Counted from the stretch's first letter, positions 41,563 to 51,478 are shown. The stretch is 56,399 bases of DNA from an uncultured Oribacterium sp. (GCA_946413525.1 CAMKKZ010000025.1:1-56399), one strand, 5' to 3'. Translations and numbers: made by a program. The notes: a model not told the origin generated them from the sequence alone.

Positions 41563-44500
41563 ATGATGTTTAAAAAAGTCTTTTTGAAAAGAAAGCTGAC
41601 GAAACTTGCCGCCCTGATGCTTGCAGTGGGAATGACGTTTACAAATGTTGGCTCGGCTTTCGCCGAAGGGAACGCTGCGGACGTGCCTGCCGGGGATGAG
41701 GAGGTAATTGCCGGCGAAGTTGAAATGGCATCGGAAGATGAGACAGTTGAGGAAACGGGGTCCGATTCGGATCCTGATGCTTTGGATGATGGAACGGGCA
41801 CGGATCCAGAGGAGGAATTCGAAGGTGACGGGACTGGTGATGAACATTCGGAAGATGCTGTGACGGAAGAAAGCTCAGATGCTGAAGAAGATGCGGCAAA
41901 GGATGAGGAAGGCTTCGAGGACGAGACTGATGGTTCCGCGGATGAAGGAACTGCCGATGATGAAATGAACGCGGCATCAGGTGATGAAACATCAGAGGAT
42001 GAGCTGGCGGAGGAAGCAGGCGGTGTTTCAGATGAAGACGGGGATGGCGTTTCAGACGAGGACGCGGATGGCGTGACAGCAGACAGCGTTTCGGATGAAG
42101 ACGCGGATGGCATATCGGATGAAGACACGGAATACGGGACAGCGGACGACATTTCAGATGCGGAAATGGATAGCCGGATAGATGAAGGCGCTGTGGACGA
42201 GAATGCGGCCAATGGGGCAGATGATAGTATGCCTGGTGAGGAAGCTGACAACGAAACAGATGATGGTGCTGTGGGGACGGATGCAGTCAATGAGGCCTAT
42301 GAGGGCGCGCCGGGCGAGGAAGCGGGCAGCGGAGCATTGGACGGTGAATCACTTGCGGGTGAAGAGAACCTGGTCGGAAACGGCGGATTGGATCAGTTTG
42401 GATTGGAATTCCCGGATTCCGAATCAGATGAGGCTTATTCAGACGTAAGCGATAGTGATATTGAAAAAACAGAGGTCGGAACAGAGGCTTCGGAATCCGA
42501 TAGAGAAGCAGAGGATGCCGGAACAGAAGAAGAGGCCGGCACAGACCAAACGGAAGCCGGGGACGAGGCATCGGAGAGCGTTACGGAAGAGGCCGAAGCC
42601 GGTACAGAGGCAGATGCCGGGTCGGAAGCGACAGAATTCGGTACAGAGGCATTAGAATCCGGCGCAGAGGCAACGGAGGCCGGGTCGGAAGCGACAGAAT
42701 CCGGTACAGAGGCATTAGAATCCGGCGCAGAGGCAACGGAGGCCGGGTCGGAAGCGACAGAATCCGATACAGAGGCATATGAATCCGACGCGGAGGTACC
42801 GGAACCCGGAACGGAATCATCGGAGGCTGAATCAGAGATCGGATCAGAGGCGACAGGGATCGGTGAGTCCGAAGGGGAAGCGGCGGAGCTCAGCATGGAG
42901 GCGGAGGGCGGGGAGCTTTCCGAGCTTGAGATTGACGAGGGATCCCTCACGGGGCTTGTGGAGAATGCCAATGAGGTCGTCAGCGTTACGATCAAGGACG
43001 CGGTTGAAGAAAATTTTTACCTTCTGGGGCGGAAGGGGAGCTACACCAGCATGCAGCTTGTCATACAGCCTGAGTATGACAGATCCAACGGCTATGCCGA
43101 TGACGAGGAGATTTACCTTTATACCGATGAGTATTACAGTTCCTCTGTCAATTTTGTAAAGAAGAGCAGTACCGATACGGAAATCGTCTGGGAGATCACC
43201 CCGGGAGCAGAACTGGGCCTGGCCAGCATAAAAATCCTTGCCAGGAACCCGGGTTCGGAAGAACTTGGCCACGAGCTTGCTACAATTTTTGTTGATGTGC
43301 GCGAGAGCCTGTATCGCCTGAGCCTGGATGCCAATGGCGGGAGCTTCGTGGAAGGCTATCAAAATGAACGGCCGGTCAAGGATGGAGCCACTGAGTGGCT
43401 TTATTATGGAAATGACGCGGCGCTCCGCGAGGGCTATGAGATGGTCGGCTGGGCTACGACGAAAACAGCCACGGAGGCGGAATATCAGAATGAATATGTG
43501 ATGCCCGGAAAGGATGTCACACTGTACGCGGTCTGGGCGAAGAAGCTTAAGGTGAGCTATAACGCCAACGGAGGCGCGTTCGCGGCCAGCTTTGACAGCA
43601 AGGACAGATACGTCCTGAAAAATGAACAAATTCACATTGCTTATGGAAATGATGTGGCGACGCGCAGCGGCTATGAGATGGTCGGCTGGGCCGAGTCCAA
43701 AACGGCCACGGAGACGCTGGATTATTATTATACCGTGACAAAGGACGTGACACTGTACGCGGTCTGGCAGAAGGTTTATACGATCAAGTTTGACGCCAAT
43801 GGCGGCACGAAGGTGGACGAATATTCCTTCACGACCCAGACCGTGCGGGAGGGCGATTACTGCTACCCTTCCTATGGAGAGAATGTGGCCACGAAGAAGG
43901 GCTATATCATGATTGGCTGGGCAATGTCCAAAACGGCCAAATCCCCGGAATATCAGGATTCCTTTGTCCCGGAGAAGGACATGACCCTCTACGCGGTCTG
44001 GAAGAAGGCCTATACGGTGACATTGAATGCCAATGGCGGTAAGTTCTGGGATGGGGAAGCGAAGACCAGCCTGATCGTGGGCGCGGGCGACGCGGCGGCC
44101 GTAAATAATTATGAGCCTGAGAACGGCAGCTACAAGCTGGCCGGCTGGACGGAAGCGAAGGATGGAAGCGGCCGTCTTTATGGCGGATACAGCTACTATT
44201 ATCCCACCGCGGATGTGACGCTCTACGCCCAGTGGGATTATCCTTATAAGGTGAAGTTTGATGGGAACGGCGGCACGCTGTCCGAGTCCCTGACGACCGA
44301 GATGGCGGCATACGGGGACGAAATCTATCTCCGGACGGGAGAGTATGGAGGCACCAGGAAGGATTACGTCCTGGCCGGCTGGACAGAGGACAAGAAGGGA
44401 ACGGGCACGGTCTGGACTAATACCTACCTCGTGAAGAAGAACGTCACCCTTTACGCGAAATGGGAGAAGGCAAAGCCGCAGTACACCGTCAAATTAAACG

Positions 44501-46761
44501 CGAACGGCGGCACATTCCTGGATGAGTATTACAAGTCCCAGACGGCGGAGGAGGGTTCCTATATCACGCTGCCCACTGAGCGTGACCTTGCCGTGATGAA
44601 GGGGAGTGTGCTGCTGGGATGGACCGTGAAGAAGAACAAGGGCGAGATCCTCACGGATGATTACCTGGTGACGAAGAACATCACCCTCTATGCCTACTGG
44701 GGGGAGGCTTATACAGTGACCCTTAATGGCAATGGCGGCAAGGCCTGGTCCGATGGGAAATCCGTCACGAAGCTCACGACGTATGTCACGAAGGGGGGGA
44801 CCATGGTGCTGCCCAACGAGACAAGCGGCAGCTTCACAAGGGACGGCTGGACGCTGGTCGGCTGGACCGTGAAAAAAGGTCAGGGTACAGTCCTGAATGG
44901 ACAGTATACCCCGTCAAAGAATATCACCCTCTATGCGGACTGGGTGCAGGATGTGACGCTGACACTGAAGGCTGGCGAAGGGTGGTTCTACTATAACAGC
45001 GAGCAGCAGACGCATACCCTGAAGCTGCCCGTCGGCAAGGGACTCAGCGTCGGCATGAACCTGTGGACCCCTTATCATGAAAGCAAGGCTTTCCAATACT
45101 GGTGTTCCGACAAGGCCCTGACAAAGCCGGTGAAGCATTCCGCCGTTATCAAGAAGAACACGACCTATTACGCGAAATGGGAGGACAGGCAGTACAAGGT
45201 TACGGTGAAGAACATAAAGGGCGCCAATTATACGAACCCGGTAACCGGTGAGTATGCCGAAAACAGTGAGTCCGCGAGCTTCAGCTATCCGATTCAGCAG
45301 GGAAAGAAAATCGGTTATCTTTGGGCCAACCGGAACGGGGTAGATGCGGCATTCTATTTTGACAAGGCATTCACGAAGCCCTACTCAGGGGATTATATCC
45401 CGAAGGGCAACATTACCCTGTACGCGGACTGGCCGGAGGATGGGAAGGACAGCTTCACTATATACTGGGATGCCAACGGCGGATATTCTGCCGATGGGGA
45501 CAGCATGACTTCCTCCGGAACCTGGTACATGACGAAGGATACGCCCCTGGGCCAGTACAATTATGTCGGAAAGGGGCTGCGGCGGGATGGTTATTATTTC
45601 GCCGGCTGGTATGACGCGGAGGATGTATACAAGAAGATCCTTCCCCGCAGCCATAAATTCAAGAGGTCCGTCCGGCTTCTCGCGAAGTGGGAGAAGGGCT
45701 GGAAGGTCACGCTGAAGCTGGCCGGAGGAAAGCTGGATTCTTATGACGCCGCAAGATATCTGCCTTCTTTCACTGTCAAGAAGAAAGGTTATCTGCAGGA
45801 TTACATCCTGGGCCTGCCGACGCCTGAAAAGAGCGGCTATGATTTCATGGGCTGGAAGAGCTCCATCAGCAAGCAGCTGCTTTTTTCGTATGATAATGAG
45901 AAGATCACGAAGGCCGCTACCTATACCGCGACCTGGAAGAAGCAGAAGGACAAAGCGAAGAACAGCAAGATGATCACGCTGACCCTGATGGCCGGCGACG
46001 GATCGATTTTTGACCTGGATTTGCACCGCTATTCCTCTACCGTTACAATCCAGATCCCGAAGGGCACCACCTATGGGGAATGGCTTAACCTGGGGTACTT
46101 TGACAGCACTGATCACTGGCATTCCCTCAGCTATGAGGTGGAGCACGATACCAATAGTCTGCTTACGTTCAGGGGCTGGTCGCTGAAGAAAAACGGGAAG
46201 ACGATACTGGAGAGCAACTATGTTTTTAACAAGAATACCACGCTCTACCCTTCCTTTGGGCAGGAAAACTTTACCCTGGTGCTGGTTCTGAACGGGGGAT
46301 CTTATTCCGAAGGGGACGGGAAGCTTGTTACCTGGAATGTCGCGAAGGGAACGAAGCTCAGCCTTCCGGATGCTGATGACCTGGACAAGGAGGGTTACAA
46401 GTTCGGCGGCTGGTATACGGATTCCGCCTTCAAGAAAAAGATCGCGAAGCCGTCCGCCTACAAGCCGACGAAGAGCATGCACCTTTACGCGAAATGGACA
46501 GCCGTCAAAGTCACGAAGATCGTTCTTTACGATATGCCGGGCGTCAAGCTGAAAGCATTCCAGTATTATGACCTGAAGAACCATTTGGACGTGCTGCCGG
46601 CCGCGGCTTCCAGGGAGGTTTTGACGTATTCCAGCAGTAACAACAGGGTGGCAACGGTAACGGATGACGGCCTGGTAAGGACATTATCGAAGGGCGTGGC
46701 TTACATCACGGTCAAAAGCCCTTCCAAAAAGAGCGTCTCTTTCAGCGTTTCGGTCAGTTAG
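41563..46761 (+). CDS. Large secreted InlB B-repeat (Listeria-Bacteroides repeat) surface protein
   Basis: AAGGAGGG precedes ATG 41563 (ATG 41566 equally possible). Residues 1-34 are a signal peptide with cleavage after AFA. About 35-450 is an acidic low-complexity region rich in Glu, Asp, Ala, Ser and Thr, including a 63-bp repeat. From about 583 to 1646 there are about 13 InlB-B repeats, each opening with a strand such as TVTLNANGGKF and closing with LYAVW or LYAKW. The last 85 residues resemble a bacterial Ig-like group 2 domain (YSSSNNRVATVTDDGLVRTL). No LPxTG signal, SLH or transmembrane anchor follows, so it may be released or held non-covalently. The repeats are elongated mucin-binding-protein-like modules; adhesion is the likely role. 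Confidence 0.9.
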   Translation: MMFKKVFLKRKLTKLAALMLAVGMTFTNVGSAFAEGNAADVPAGDEEVIAGEVEMASEDETVEETGSDSDPDALDDGTGTDPEEEFEGDGTGDEHSEDAVTEESSDAEEDAAKDEEGFEDETDGSADEGTADDEMNAASGDETSEDELAEEAGGVSDEDGDGVSDEDADGVTADSVSDEDADGISDEDTEYGTADDISDAEMDSRIDEGAVDENAANGADDSMPGEEADNETDDGAVGTDAVNEAYEGAPGEEAGSGALDGESLAGEENLVGNGGLDQFGLEFPDSESDEAYSDVSDSDIEKTEVGTEASESDREAEDAGTEEEAGTDQTEAGDEASESVTEEAEAGTEADAGSEATEFGTEALESGAEATEAGSEATESGTEALESGAEATEAGSEATESDTEAYESDAEVPEPGTESSEAESEIGSEATGIGESEGEAAELSMEAEGGELSELEIDEGSLTGLVENANEVVSVTIKDAVEENFYLLGRKGSYTSMQLVIQPEYDRSNGYADDEEIYLYTDEYYSSSVNFVKKSSTDTEIVWEITPGAELGLASIKILARNPGSEELGHELATIFVDVRESLYRLSLDANGGSFVEGYQNERPVKDGATEWLYYGNDAALREGYEMVGWATTKTATEAEYQNEYVMPGKDVTLYAVWAKKLKVSYNANGGAFAASFDSKDRYVLKNEQIHIAYGNDVATRSGYEMVGWAESKTATETLDYYYTVTKDVTLYAVWQKVYTIKFDANGGTKVDEYSFTTQTVREGDYCYPSYGENVATKKGYIMIGWAMSKTAKSPEYQDSFVPEKDMTLYAVWKKAYTVTLNANGGKFWDGEAKTSLIVGAGDAAAVNNYEPENGSYKLAGWTEAKDGSGRLYGGYSYYYPTADVTLYAQWDYPYKVKFDGNGGTLSESLTTEMAAYGDEIYLRTGEYGGTRKDYVLAGWTEDKKGTGTVWTNTYLVKKNVTLYAKWEKAKPQYTVKLNANGGTFLDEYYKSQTAEEGSYITLPTERDLAVMKGSVLLGWTVKKNKGEILTDDYLVTKNITLYAYWGEAYTVTLNGNGGKAWSDGKSVTKLTTYVTKGGTMVLPNETSGSFTRDGWTLVGWTVKKGQGTVLNGQYTPSKNITLYADWVQDVTLTLKAGEGWFYYNSEQQTHTLKLPVGKGLSVGMNLWTPYHESKAFQYWCSDKALTKPVKHSAVIKKNTTYYAKWEDRQYKVTVKNIKGANYTNPVTGEYAENSESASFSYPIQQGKKIGYLWANRNGVDAAFYFDKAFTKPYSGDYIPKGNITLYADWPEDGKDSFTIYWDANGGYSADGDSMTSSGTWYMTKDTPLGQYNYVGKGLRRDGYYFAGWYDAEDVYKKILPRSHKFKRSVRLLAKWEKGWKVTLKLAGGKLDSYDAARYLPSFTVKKKGYLQDYILGLPTPEKSGYDFMGWKSSISKQLLFSYDNEKITKAATYTATWKKQKDKAKNSKMITLTLMAGDGSIFDLDLHRYSSTVTIQIPKGTTYGEWLNLGYFDSTDHWHSLSYEVEHDTNSLLTFRGWSLKKNGKTILESNYVFNKNTTLYPSFGQENFTLVLVLNGGSYSEGDGKLVTWNVAKGTKLSLPDADDLDKEGYKFGGWYTDSAFKKKIAKPSAYKPTKSMHLYAKWTAVKVTKIVLYDMPGVKLKAFQYYDLKNHLDVLPAAASREVLTYSSSNNRVATVTDDGLVRTLSKGVAYITVKSPSKKSVSFSVSVS
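42600..42790 (+). repeat. 63-bp in-frame tandem repeat in the surface-protein gene
   Basis: GTCGGAAGCGACAGAATCC occurs at 42621, 42684 and 42747; each unit encodes 21 residues with core ALESGAEATEAGSEATESG. Near identity suggests recent expansion. Confidence 0.9.
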
Positions 46762-46797
46762 GAAATATGCGGATCAGGCCCCAGGGTTTGATTTGAG

Positions 46798-47000
46798 ATT
46801 TGAAGTTCGACTTGAAATATGATTTGAAATTTGCTTTAGGGTTTGCTTTGAAATGTGATTTGAAAAATGCTTTGAAGTTTGATTTGAAATGTAATTTGGA
46901 AATGCTTTGAAGTTTGCTTTGAAATGTAATTTGAAAATGCTTTGAAGTTTGCTTTGAAATGTAATTTGAAAATGCTTTGAAGTTTGCTTTGAAAAATGCA
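46798..47000 (+). repeat. About 35-bp A/T-rich tandem repeat downstream of the surface-protein gene
   Basis: GAAATGTAATTTGAAAATGC and TTTGAAGTTTGCTTT alternate for about 200 bases in five or six copies, with TTTGAAR as the basic heptamer. It begins about 35 bases after the stop codon. Confidence 0.85.
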
Positions 47001-47094
47001 GGTCAGGACGTGTGATCTGGCAGATGTTCCCGGATGGCCATTTTCTCCATAGTCAATCAGGGAATCGATTAGCATTTCCGCCGAAAACTGACAG

Positions 47095-47238
47095 TCGTTT
47101 TCGGATGGTCATTTCCCCCGTCCGGGACAGAGAAAAAGCGTGGAAAGAGAGAAAGTGGCCGTCCTCGGACGGTCATTTTCCCCGTCTGGGACGGAAAAAA
47201 GACATTGAAACGGGTCGGGTGGCAATACCCGACCCGTT
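47095..47238 (+). repeat. Direct repeats and a 12-bp perfect hairpin
   Basis: CGGATGGTCATTTCCCCCGTC and CGGACGGTCATTTTCCCCGTC (in overlapping halves) form a direct repeat of about 80-bp offset; AACGGGTCGGGT at 47209 pairs perfectly with ACCCGACCCGTT at 47227 around GGCAAT. On the minus strand a T6 run follows after eight bases, so it may terminate the minus-strand remnant at 47286. Confidence 0.6.
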
Positions 47239-47285
47239 CTGGGTTCCCCTGGGGACGTATTAACTGAATAGAGTTACAGAAATCA

Positions 47286-47637
47286 TTAAATAGCATTCCG
47301 AATGGAATTCATAATGGACAAGGCGATGTCCTTCGGCTCAACCTCCGGGCTGTAATAAATATCCGCCAGCGCTTCCAGCAGGGGCATGTCCTCAATCGTC
47401 CAACCCTTCTCAAGAGCATTGATCTGGAAATCCATATTCCTGCTGTCCGGATCATCCGGGTTGTTGATTTCCTGTTTCTTTTTGTTCAGGTTATCAATGT
47501 AAGTTTGACTATCTATACTCGTTAACGTAATTCTATTACAAACTATTGCGTAGAGCCTTTTGAGTTTCGCAGAACTGTAAAATTGGCATAGGAAAAAGCC
47601 AGCGTTAACGAGTATAACTATCTGACTTTGTGTCTAT
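47286..47637 (-). pseudogene. C-terminal remnant of an unrecognised gene, split by a 103-bp MITE
   Basis: The minus strand encodes IDTKSDSQTYIDNLNKKKQE, then NMDFQINALEKGWTIEDMPL, LEALADIYYSPEVEPKDIAL and SIMNSIRNAI to TAA. The MITE at 47514-47616 interrupts it; removing it with one 6-bp duplication rejoins the frame. No start codon remains, because a stop (TAG) stands upstream. I do not recognise the family. Confidence 0.6.
47514..47616 (+). mobile_element. 103-bp MITE, copy 1, with 6-bp target duplication
   Basis: Ends are TATACTCGTTAACG and the inverse. The flanks ACTATC at 47508-47513 and 47617-47622 are a 6-bp target duplication. The core GTTTCGCAGAACTGTAAAAT is shared with the copy at 50326-50428, which has exactly the same length. 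No coding capacity. Confidence 0.88.
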
Positions 47638-47722
47638 CTAATTATCTTTTATCCAAGCTATGAAAAACATATTATAGCCTATTTCTGAACATGTTTCAAT
47701 AAATGGAATTGAATGCTTGGCG

Positions 47723-49927
47723 CTATTTCAGCATCCTGTACCGTTCCATTGTTTCCGCGGACGGATGGTAGTTGGAAAGGGATTCCTCCGCATCGGCCAT
47801 CAGTTCATCGTAGCTTTTCAATGGTACATAATGCAGGGCATATTCCGTCCCGTTTTTCTTTACCCTGCCGAGGATTAGCGCTTCTTTTTCCGGAGAATAA
47901 TCATAGAAATTCCAGACGCGGGCGATCACATCCAGGTTCTTGTCCAGAATGTAGGACAGCCTGCCGACAAGAATATAGTAATCCGTACCCTGGAGCTTTT
48001 TCAGACCATAGAAGCTTCCGCGCAGATCATAGATTTTTCGGATTGGATCCGTGGAGTCTGGGGAGCTTTTCCTGAAGAAGGAAATCACATGGTTTGTGCC
48101 AGGCAGGAACTCATATTCCCCATCATCGCTTTCATAGAGCGTCCCCTCCTGAAGCAGGCTTCCTCCCAGGGACATGGAATCGTAGAAGTCCTCATAGGTC
48201 ACGGTTCCAGCCGATTCATATTGATCATGTCCCTTCCACTTATAACAAGCAACATAATCTCCCTGTGAAAATTGCAGGTACAGTGTTTTGTCATGGTATG
48301 CGGCGCCAAGAAGATATTCGTCAGGCTTTTCAATATACCAGGAGCTGCTGTAATTATTTAAAATCCCATTTTCGGGATCGTAAAGGTACAGGGAGGCATC
48401 GCTGGATACGAGAAGCACGCTTCCGGCCGCCACATGTTCCGGAAACCCATCGTTCTCGTCCAATTCTTTGGCGCACAGAAGCTGGTTTCCATTCAGATAG
48501 GCCTCCAGGAAGCTGTAGTTGCCGGAAGTGCCCCAGAAATCATCCCATTCCTCCTCCGGGGGCACCGGTATGGTTTCCACAGGCACGAGCATGTCCATAC
48601 CGTAAGAAGCAAGGGCATTGGTAAGGGCGTAACGGGCGCTGGCTACATAGGACATGGTTTTCAAGCCCTCAATGGAGGAGGGCAAGGCCTGCGAGCCTTC
48701 GATGGAAGAGGGCAAGGCCTGCGAGCCTTCGATGGAAGAGGGTATGGCGTTCCAGATTGCGTAAATTGCGTCTTTCCGCAATCCTTTTTTCATAAGGTCA
48801 GCCGATACAAGCGACATGGATTCTGCATATTTTTCTGCCTCCAGGGCGTACTGCGCCTGTAGTTCTCCATGCTGCTGTTGAATAATTGCTTTTTGCGCGC
48901 TGATCTTCATTAGCAAAATCATGCAGCAAAAGGCGAATACGAAGAATATGCCTGCTGCCACGCTGCTGATGATTGCGATGCGCCGGATGCGTTGCTCCTT
49001 GTGCCTTTGCTTCAAATCGTCATAATTAATATCGAATATAACGGCTGCAATACGCAGCACGGCATCATCCAGCAATTTATGTCTTTTCCAGAGACTTGAA
49101 GCCCTTACGTCAGCCGCCAGGGGTTCCACCTCCTCAAGTGTTCCCTGGGCGCCTGCGCTGCCATCGCCGGCATTTCTGACTGTCCAATTATTCCAAATGT
49201 CATTAGCGTCCCTGGCTTCCCTGCCGTTCATGCCGTCTAAGTTATCGCCGGCTTCCCTGCCGTTCATGCCGTCTATGTTATTGCCAGCTACCCTGCCGTT
49301 CATGCTGTCTAAGTTATCATCGGCTTCCCTACCGTTCATGCCGTCTATGTTATTGCCGGCTTCCCTGCCGTGCATGTCGTCTAAGTTATCGTCGGCTTCC
49401 CGGTCATTTATATCATTTTTGGTTTCGCTGAATTTCCCGACATCACTAGCTGCTTTGTCTTTGCGGCCTTCTCCGCCGTCATCGATTTTCCTGCTTCCCT
49501 GATCTTCCGGGGAGGGGCATGGGACTTCTATTTCGCGAAAACGTATGGATTCAGGAAAGGATTGTTCGGGTTCGCCTTCGGCAAGGATGGCGAGAATATG
49601 GTCCTGCCCATGCAGCTTTTTGAAAATCTCAATTTCGCGTGCGCACCATTTGGATTCCGGCAGGCGGGGCGTGCAGATCAGGATCAGCCAGTCGGAGTTC
49701 CTTAGCGCGGCCTCTATCGAATCCGACAGATTGTTAGAGATGGGGAGCTCGTCCTGATCTCGGAAGACCCTTTTGATTCTTCGATCATCTTTTGACAAAT
49801 CCGTCCGTATGTTTCGGGGCAGGCGGAAGTTTTCCAGCCTTCTGTGAATCCCGATAGCGACATCTTTATCCAGTTCGGAATGACGATAACTGATAAATGC
49901 GTCATAATGTAAGTCTGAAATTGCCAT
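47723..49927 (-). CDS. TIR-domain protein with transmembrane helix and C-terminal extracytoplasmic domain
   Basis: Start ATG 49927 behind AAGGGAG fits the family N-terminus MAISDLHYDAFISYRHSELD; the frame upstream is repeat DNA. Residues about 6-135 are a TIR domain, with the putative NADase Glu98 in SKWCAREIEIF. A linker holds tandem repeats (about 173-249), then PLAADVRASSLWKRHKLL and FDINYDDLKQRHKEQR, typical of clostridial TIR-TM proteins, a helix at about 315-338 (IAIISSVAAGIFFVF) and a C-terminal region of about 390 residues with beta-rich, propeller-like character (YLYDPENGILNNYSS). TIR domains in bacteria act in NAD-depleting immunity or signalling. It lies downstream of the cyclase and the unknown gene, same strand. 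Confidence 0.85.
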   Translation of the reverse strand: MAISDLHYDAFISYRHSELDKDVAIGIHRRLENFRLPRNIRTDLSKDDRRIKRVFRDQDELPISNNLSDSIEAALRNSDWLILICTPRLPESKWCAREIEIFKKLHGQDHILAILAEGEPEQSFPESIRFREIEVPCPSPEDQGSRKIDDGGEGRKDKAASDVGKFSETKNDINDREADDNLDDMHGREAGNNIDGMNGREADDNLDSMNGRVAGNNIDGMNGREAGDNLDGMNGREARDANDIWNNWTVRNAGDGSAGAQGTLEEVEPLAADVRASSLWKRHKLLDDAVLRIAAVIFDINYDDLKQRHKEQRIRRIAIISSVAAGIFFVFAFCCMILLMKISAQKAIIQQQHGELQAQYALEAEKYAESMSLVSADLMKKGLRKDAIYAIWNAIPSSIEGSQALPSSIEGSQALPSSIEGLKTMSYVASARYALTNALASYGMDMLVPVETIPVPPEEEWDDFWGTSGNYSFLEAYLNGNQLLCAKELDENDGFPEHVAAGSVLLVSSDASLYLYDPENGILNNYSSSWYIEKPDEYLLGAAYHDKTLYLQFSQGDYVACYKWKGHDQYESAGTVTYEDFYDSMSLGGSLLQEGTLYESDDGEYEFLPGTNHVISFFRKSSPDSTDPIRKIYDLRGSFYGLKKLQGTDYYILVGRLSYILDKNLDVIARVWNFYDYSPEKEALILGRVKKNGTEYALHYVPLKSYDELMADAEESLSNYHPSAETMERYRMLK
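48665..48745 (-). repeat. 33-bp in-frame tandem repeat in the TIR gene
   Basis: Two complete and one partial copy encode ALPSSIEGSQ units right after the TM and coiled region. Confidence 0.85.
49195..49410 (-). repeat. 45-bp in-frame tandem repeat in the TIR gene linker
   Basis: About five units of 15 residues with core MNGREAGDNLDG, alternating NNIDG and DNLDS variants, between the TIR domain and the helix. Confidence 0.9.
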
Positions 49928-49984
49928 GCCCGTTTCTCCCTTATTCTTTCCTTCCCTATAGTGTTTTTTTATCTTCTTGAATTT

Positions 49985-50115
49985 CTTGACAAAGCGGGCG
50001 TCCATGTGGGGCAAATCGGCCCCGGCCGGAAGCATATTTTCTGTTTGACCTATTTGCAAAGAGAACTACCATGTGGGGCAAATTGGCTTCCTGCCGGAAG
50101 CGTTTTTGCCTGATC
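49985..50115 (-). repeat. Half copies of the palindromic unit upstream of the TIR gene
   Basis: CATGTGGGGCAAATCGGC and CATGTGGGGCAAATTGGC are the inverse of the head CCGATTTGCCCCACA found at 40787. The complementary tail arm is absent. Confidence 0.55.
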
Positions 50116-50221
50116 GGATTACATGACAAAAAGGGCAGTCTTGATGGTCGGATTAATCTTTTTAATGAAACAAACATATCCTTTGATGGATGGACTTTGC
50201 GATGCAGGTCTTGGGATTGGG

Positions 50222-50320
50222 TTTTAACACATAGCCTTATATGCATGGTCTTTAATACATGGCCTTAAATGCATGGTCTTTAATGGATAGCCTTGAATGC
50301 ATGATCTTTAATACGTGGCC
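50222..50320 (+). repeat. Short tandem repeat of CATGGTCTTTAATACATGGCC type
   Basis: Alternating CATGGTCTTTAATA and ATGGCCTTAAATG units repeat for about 100 bases next to the second MITE. Confidence 0.75.
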
Positions 50321-50325
50321 ATTGT

Positions 50326-50428
50326 TATACTCGTTAATGTAATTCTATTCCAAACTACTGAGTAGAGCCTTCAGAGTTTCGCAGAACTGTAAAATTGGCA
50401 TAGGTAAAAGCCGGCATTAACGAGTATA
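50326..50428 (+). mobile_element. 103-bp MITE, copy 2
   Basis: TATACTCGTTAATG to CATTAACGAGTATA, 103 bp, about 88 percent alike to copy 1 by eye. The target duplication is not clear. It lies 8 bases past the stop of the minus-strand gene at 50436. Confidence 0.85.
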
Positions 50429-50435
50429 CATGGCA

Positions 50436-51458
50436 TCAGGACAAGGCCTCCTCATAGGTTTCAGTAAATACGTCTTTGTCGATAATGTAGATATCCTCTA
50501 TGTCATCTGCCCGGATTACCATGAAGTCCCCGGCCTTCCCCAGAAAGTATTCATCACTGCCGTTTGCGGGGAAAACCTTTGTGCGTTTCTTCAGGGGGAC
50601 GGCATAAATTCCTTTGCCGGGTTTTGGGTAACAGAGCCTGGCGTATTCGTCAAGGCTGATAATGCTTCCGTCCGAGACCTTCTCTGCTTCGGGCAGAAAG
50701 TCCATCATTTGCTCAAAAACGTCCAGTGCTTCCTCGCTGGGTTCGTAGGTCCTTTCAAATTTCTCCCTGCTGATAAAGTAAACCTCGCCCCGGAAGCCGA
50801 TCATGATATAGGTATCTTCCCCCGCGACTACCTTGAGGCCGGACTCATTTTCGAGCATCTTGATCAGAAGCTCCTCGCCGGGCCGGGCTATCTCCGCGGT
50901 TTTTACGTAAGCCCAGGATTTCTTCGCTTTTATGTAACGTTTCCTTTTTGGAATTTCTTCCTGATGGGCTTTCGCATACTCCCTGGCCTGGACCACGTCC
51001 GTGTCGTGAAAATAGCGGTAAGTCATTTCCAGATAATACTCCATGGAATTCGCAAGATTCATGGAGGAAAGGAGGGCGTCTAATATGGATCTGCTGATCC
51101 AGCCGAAGGCGTATTCCGCATTTCCCTTTACAAGCCCGTACTCGGAAAGCAACGCGTCAAGAAATTCCAGGGCCCTGACACGGTGGCTCGCGCTGAAAAA
51201 CATGACGCGGTAGTTTTCCTGTTCTTCCCAGACAAGCAGGAGACGGCGGCAGCCAAAGTCCCGGAACAGTTTTTCCTCTTCCATTACCTGCTCCGCGGTC
51301 TGTCCTGTCGGCTTTTCCGCAAAATCTTCCTCCAGCTTTTGAGCCGTTTCCACTGTGATTTTGGATATCACAAATTCTTCCGGCGCATAACGAAGACAAT
51401 CTTCCACGAAAAAGCTGACGCCGGAGGGTTTATATTCTTCAAAACCATATGTATTCAT
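50436..51458 (-). CDS. Protein of unknown function with a PGDYG-like C-terminal domain
   Basis: The 340-residue protein starts MNTYGFEEYKPSGVSFFVED and has no signal peptide or helix in the membrane. The C-terminal 65 residues (GIYAVPLKKRTKVFPAN, GKAGDFMVIRADDIEDIYII and VFTETYEEAL) resemble the small PGDYG-type beta domain; a similar motif GFRGEVYFISREKFERTYE occurs just before, so the protein may hold two such domains. Function unknown. It begins 20 bases after the cyclase gene and is probably co-transcribed with it, which suggests a role as sensor, partner or effector in the same unit. Confidence 0.65.
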   Translation of the reverse strand: MNTYGFEEYKPSGVSFFVEDCLRYAPEEFVISKITVETAQKLEEDFAEKPTGQTAEQVMEEEKLFRDFGCRRLLLVWEEQENYRVMFFSASHRVRALEFLDALLSEYGLVKGNAEYAFGWISRSILDALLSSMNLANSMEYYLEMTYRYFHDTDVVQAREYAKAHQEEIPKRKRYIKAKKSWAYVKTAEIARPGEELLIKMLENESGLKVVAGEDTYIMIGFRGEVYFISREKFERTYEPSEEALDVFEQMMDFLPEAEKVSDGSIISLDEYARLCYPKPGKGIYAVPLKKRTKVFPANGSDEYFLGKAGDFMVIRADDIEDIYIIDKDVFTETYEEALS

Positions 51459-51478
51459 TTCATATACTCCATTCTTTT

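Noticed and set aside
45385..46584. Minus-strand open frame of 399 codons opposite the surface-protein repeats
   Set aside because: Shadow of the repeat-rich gene.
46798..47000. Possible CRISPR array or coding repeat
   Set aside because: Continuous A/T-rich heptamer repeat without spacers; all frames are trivial.
49956..50246. 96-codon minus-strand frame before the TIR gene
   Set aside because: Made of half copies of the palindromic unit; the TIR start at 49927 has its own binding site.
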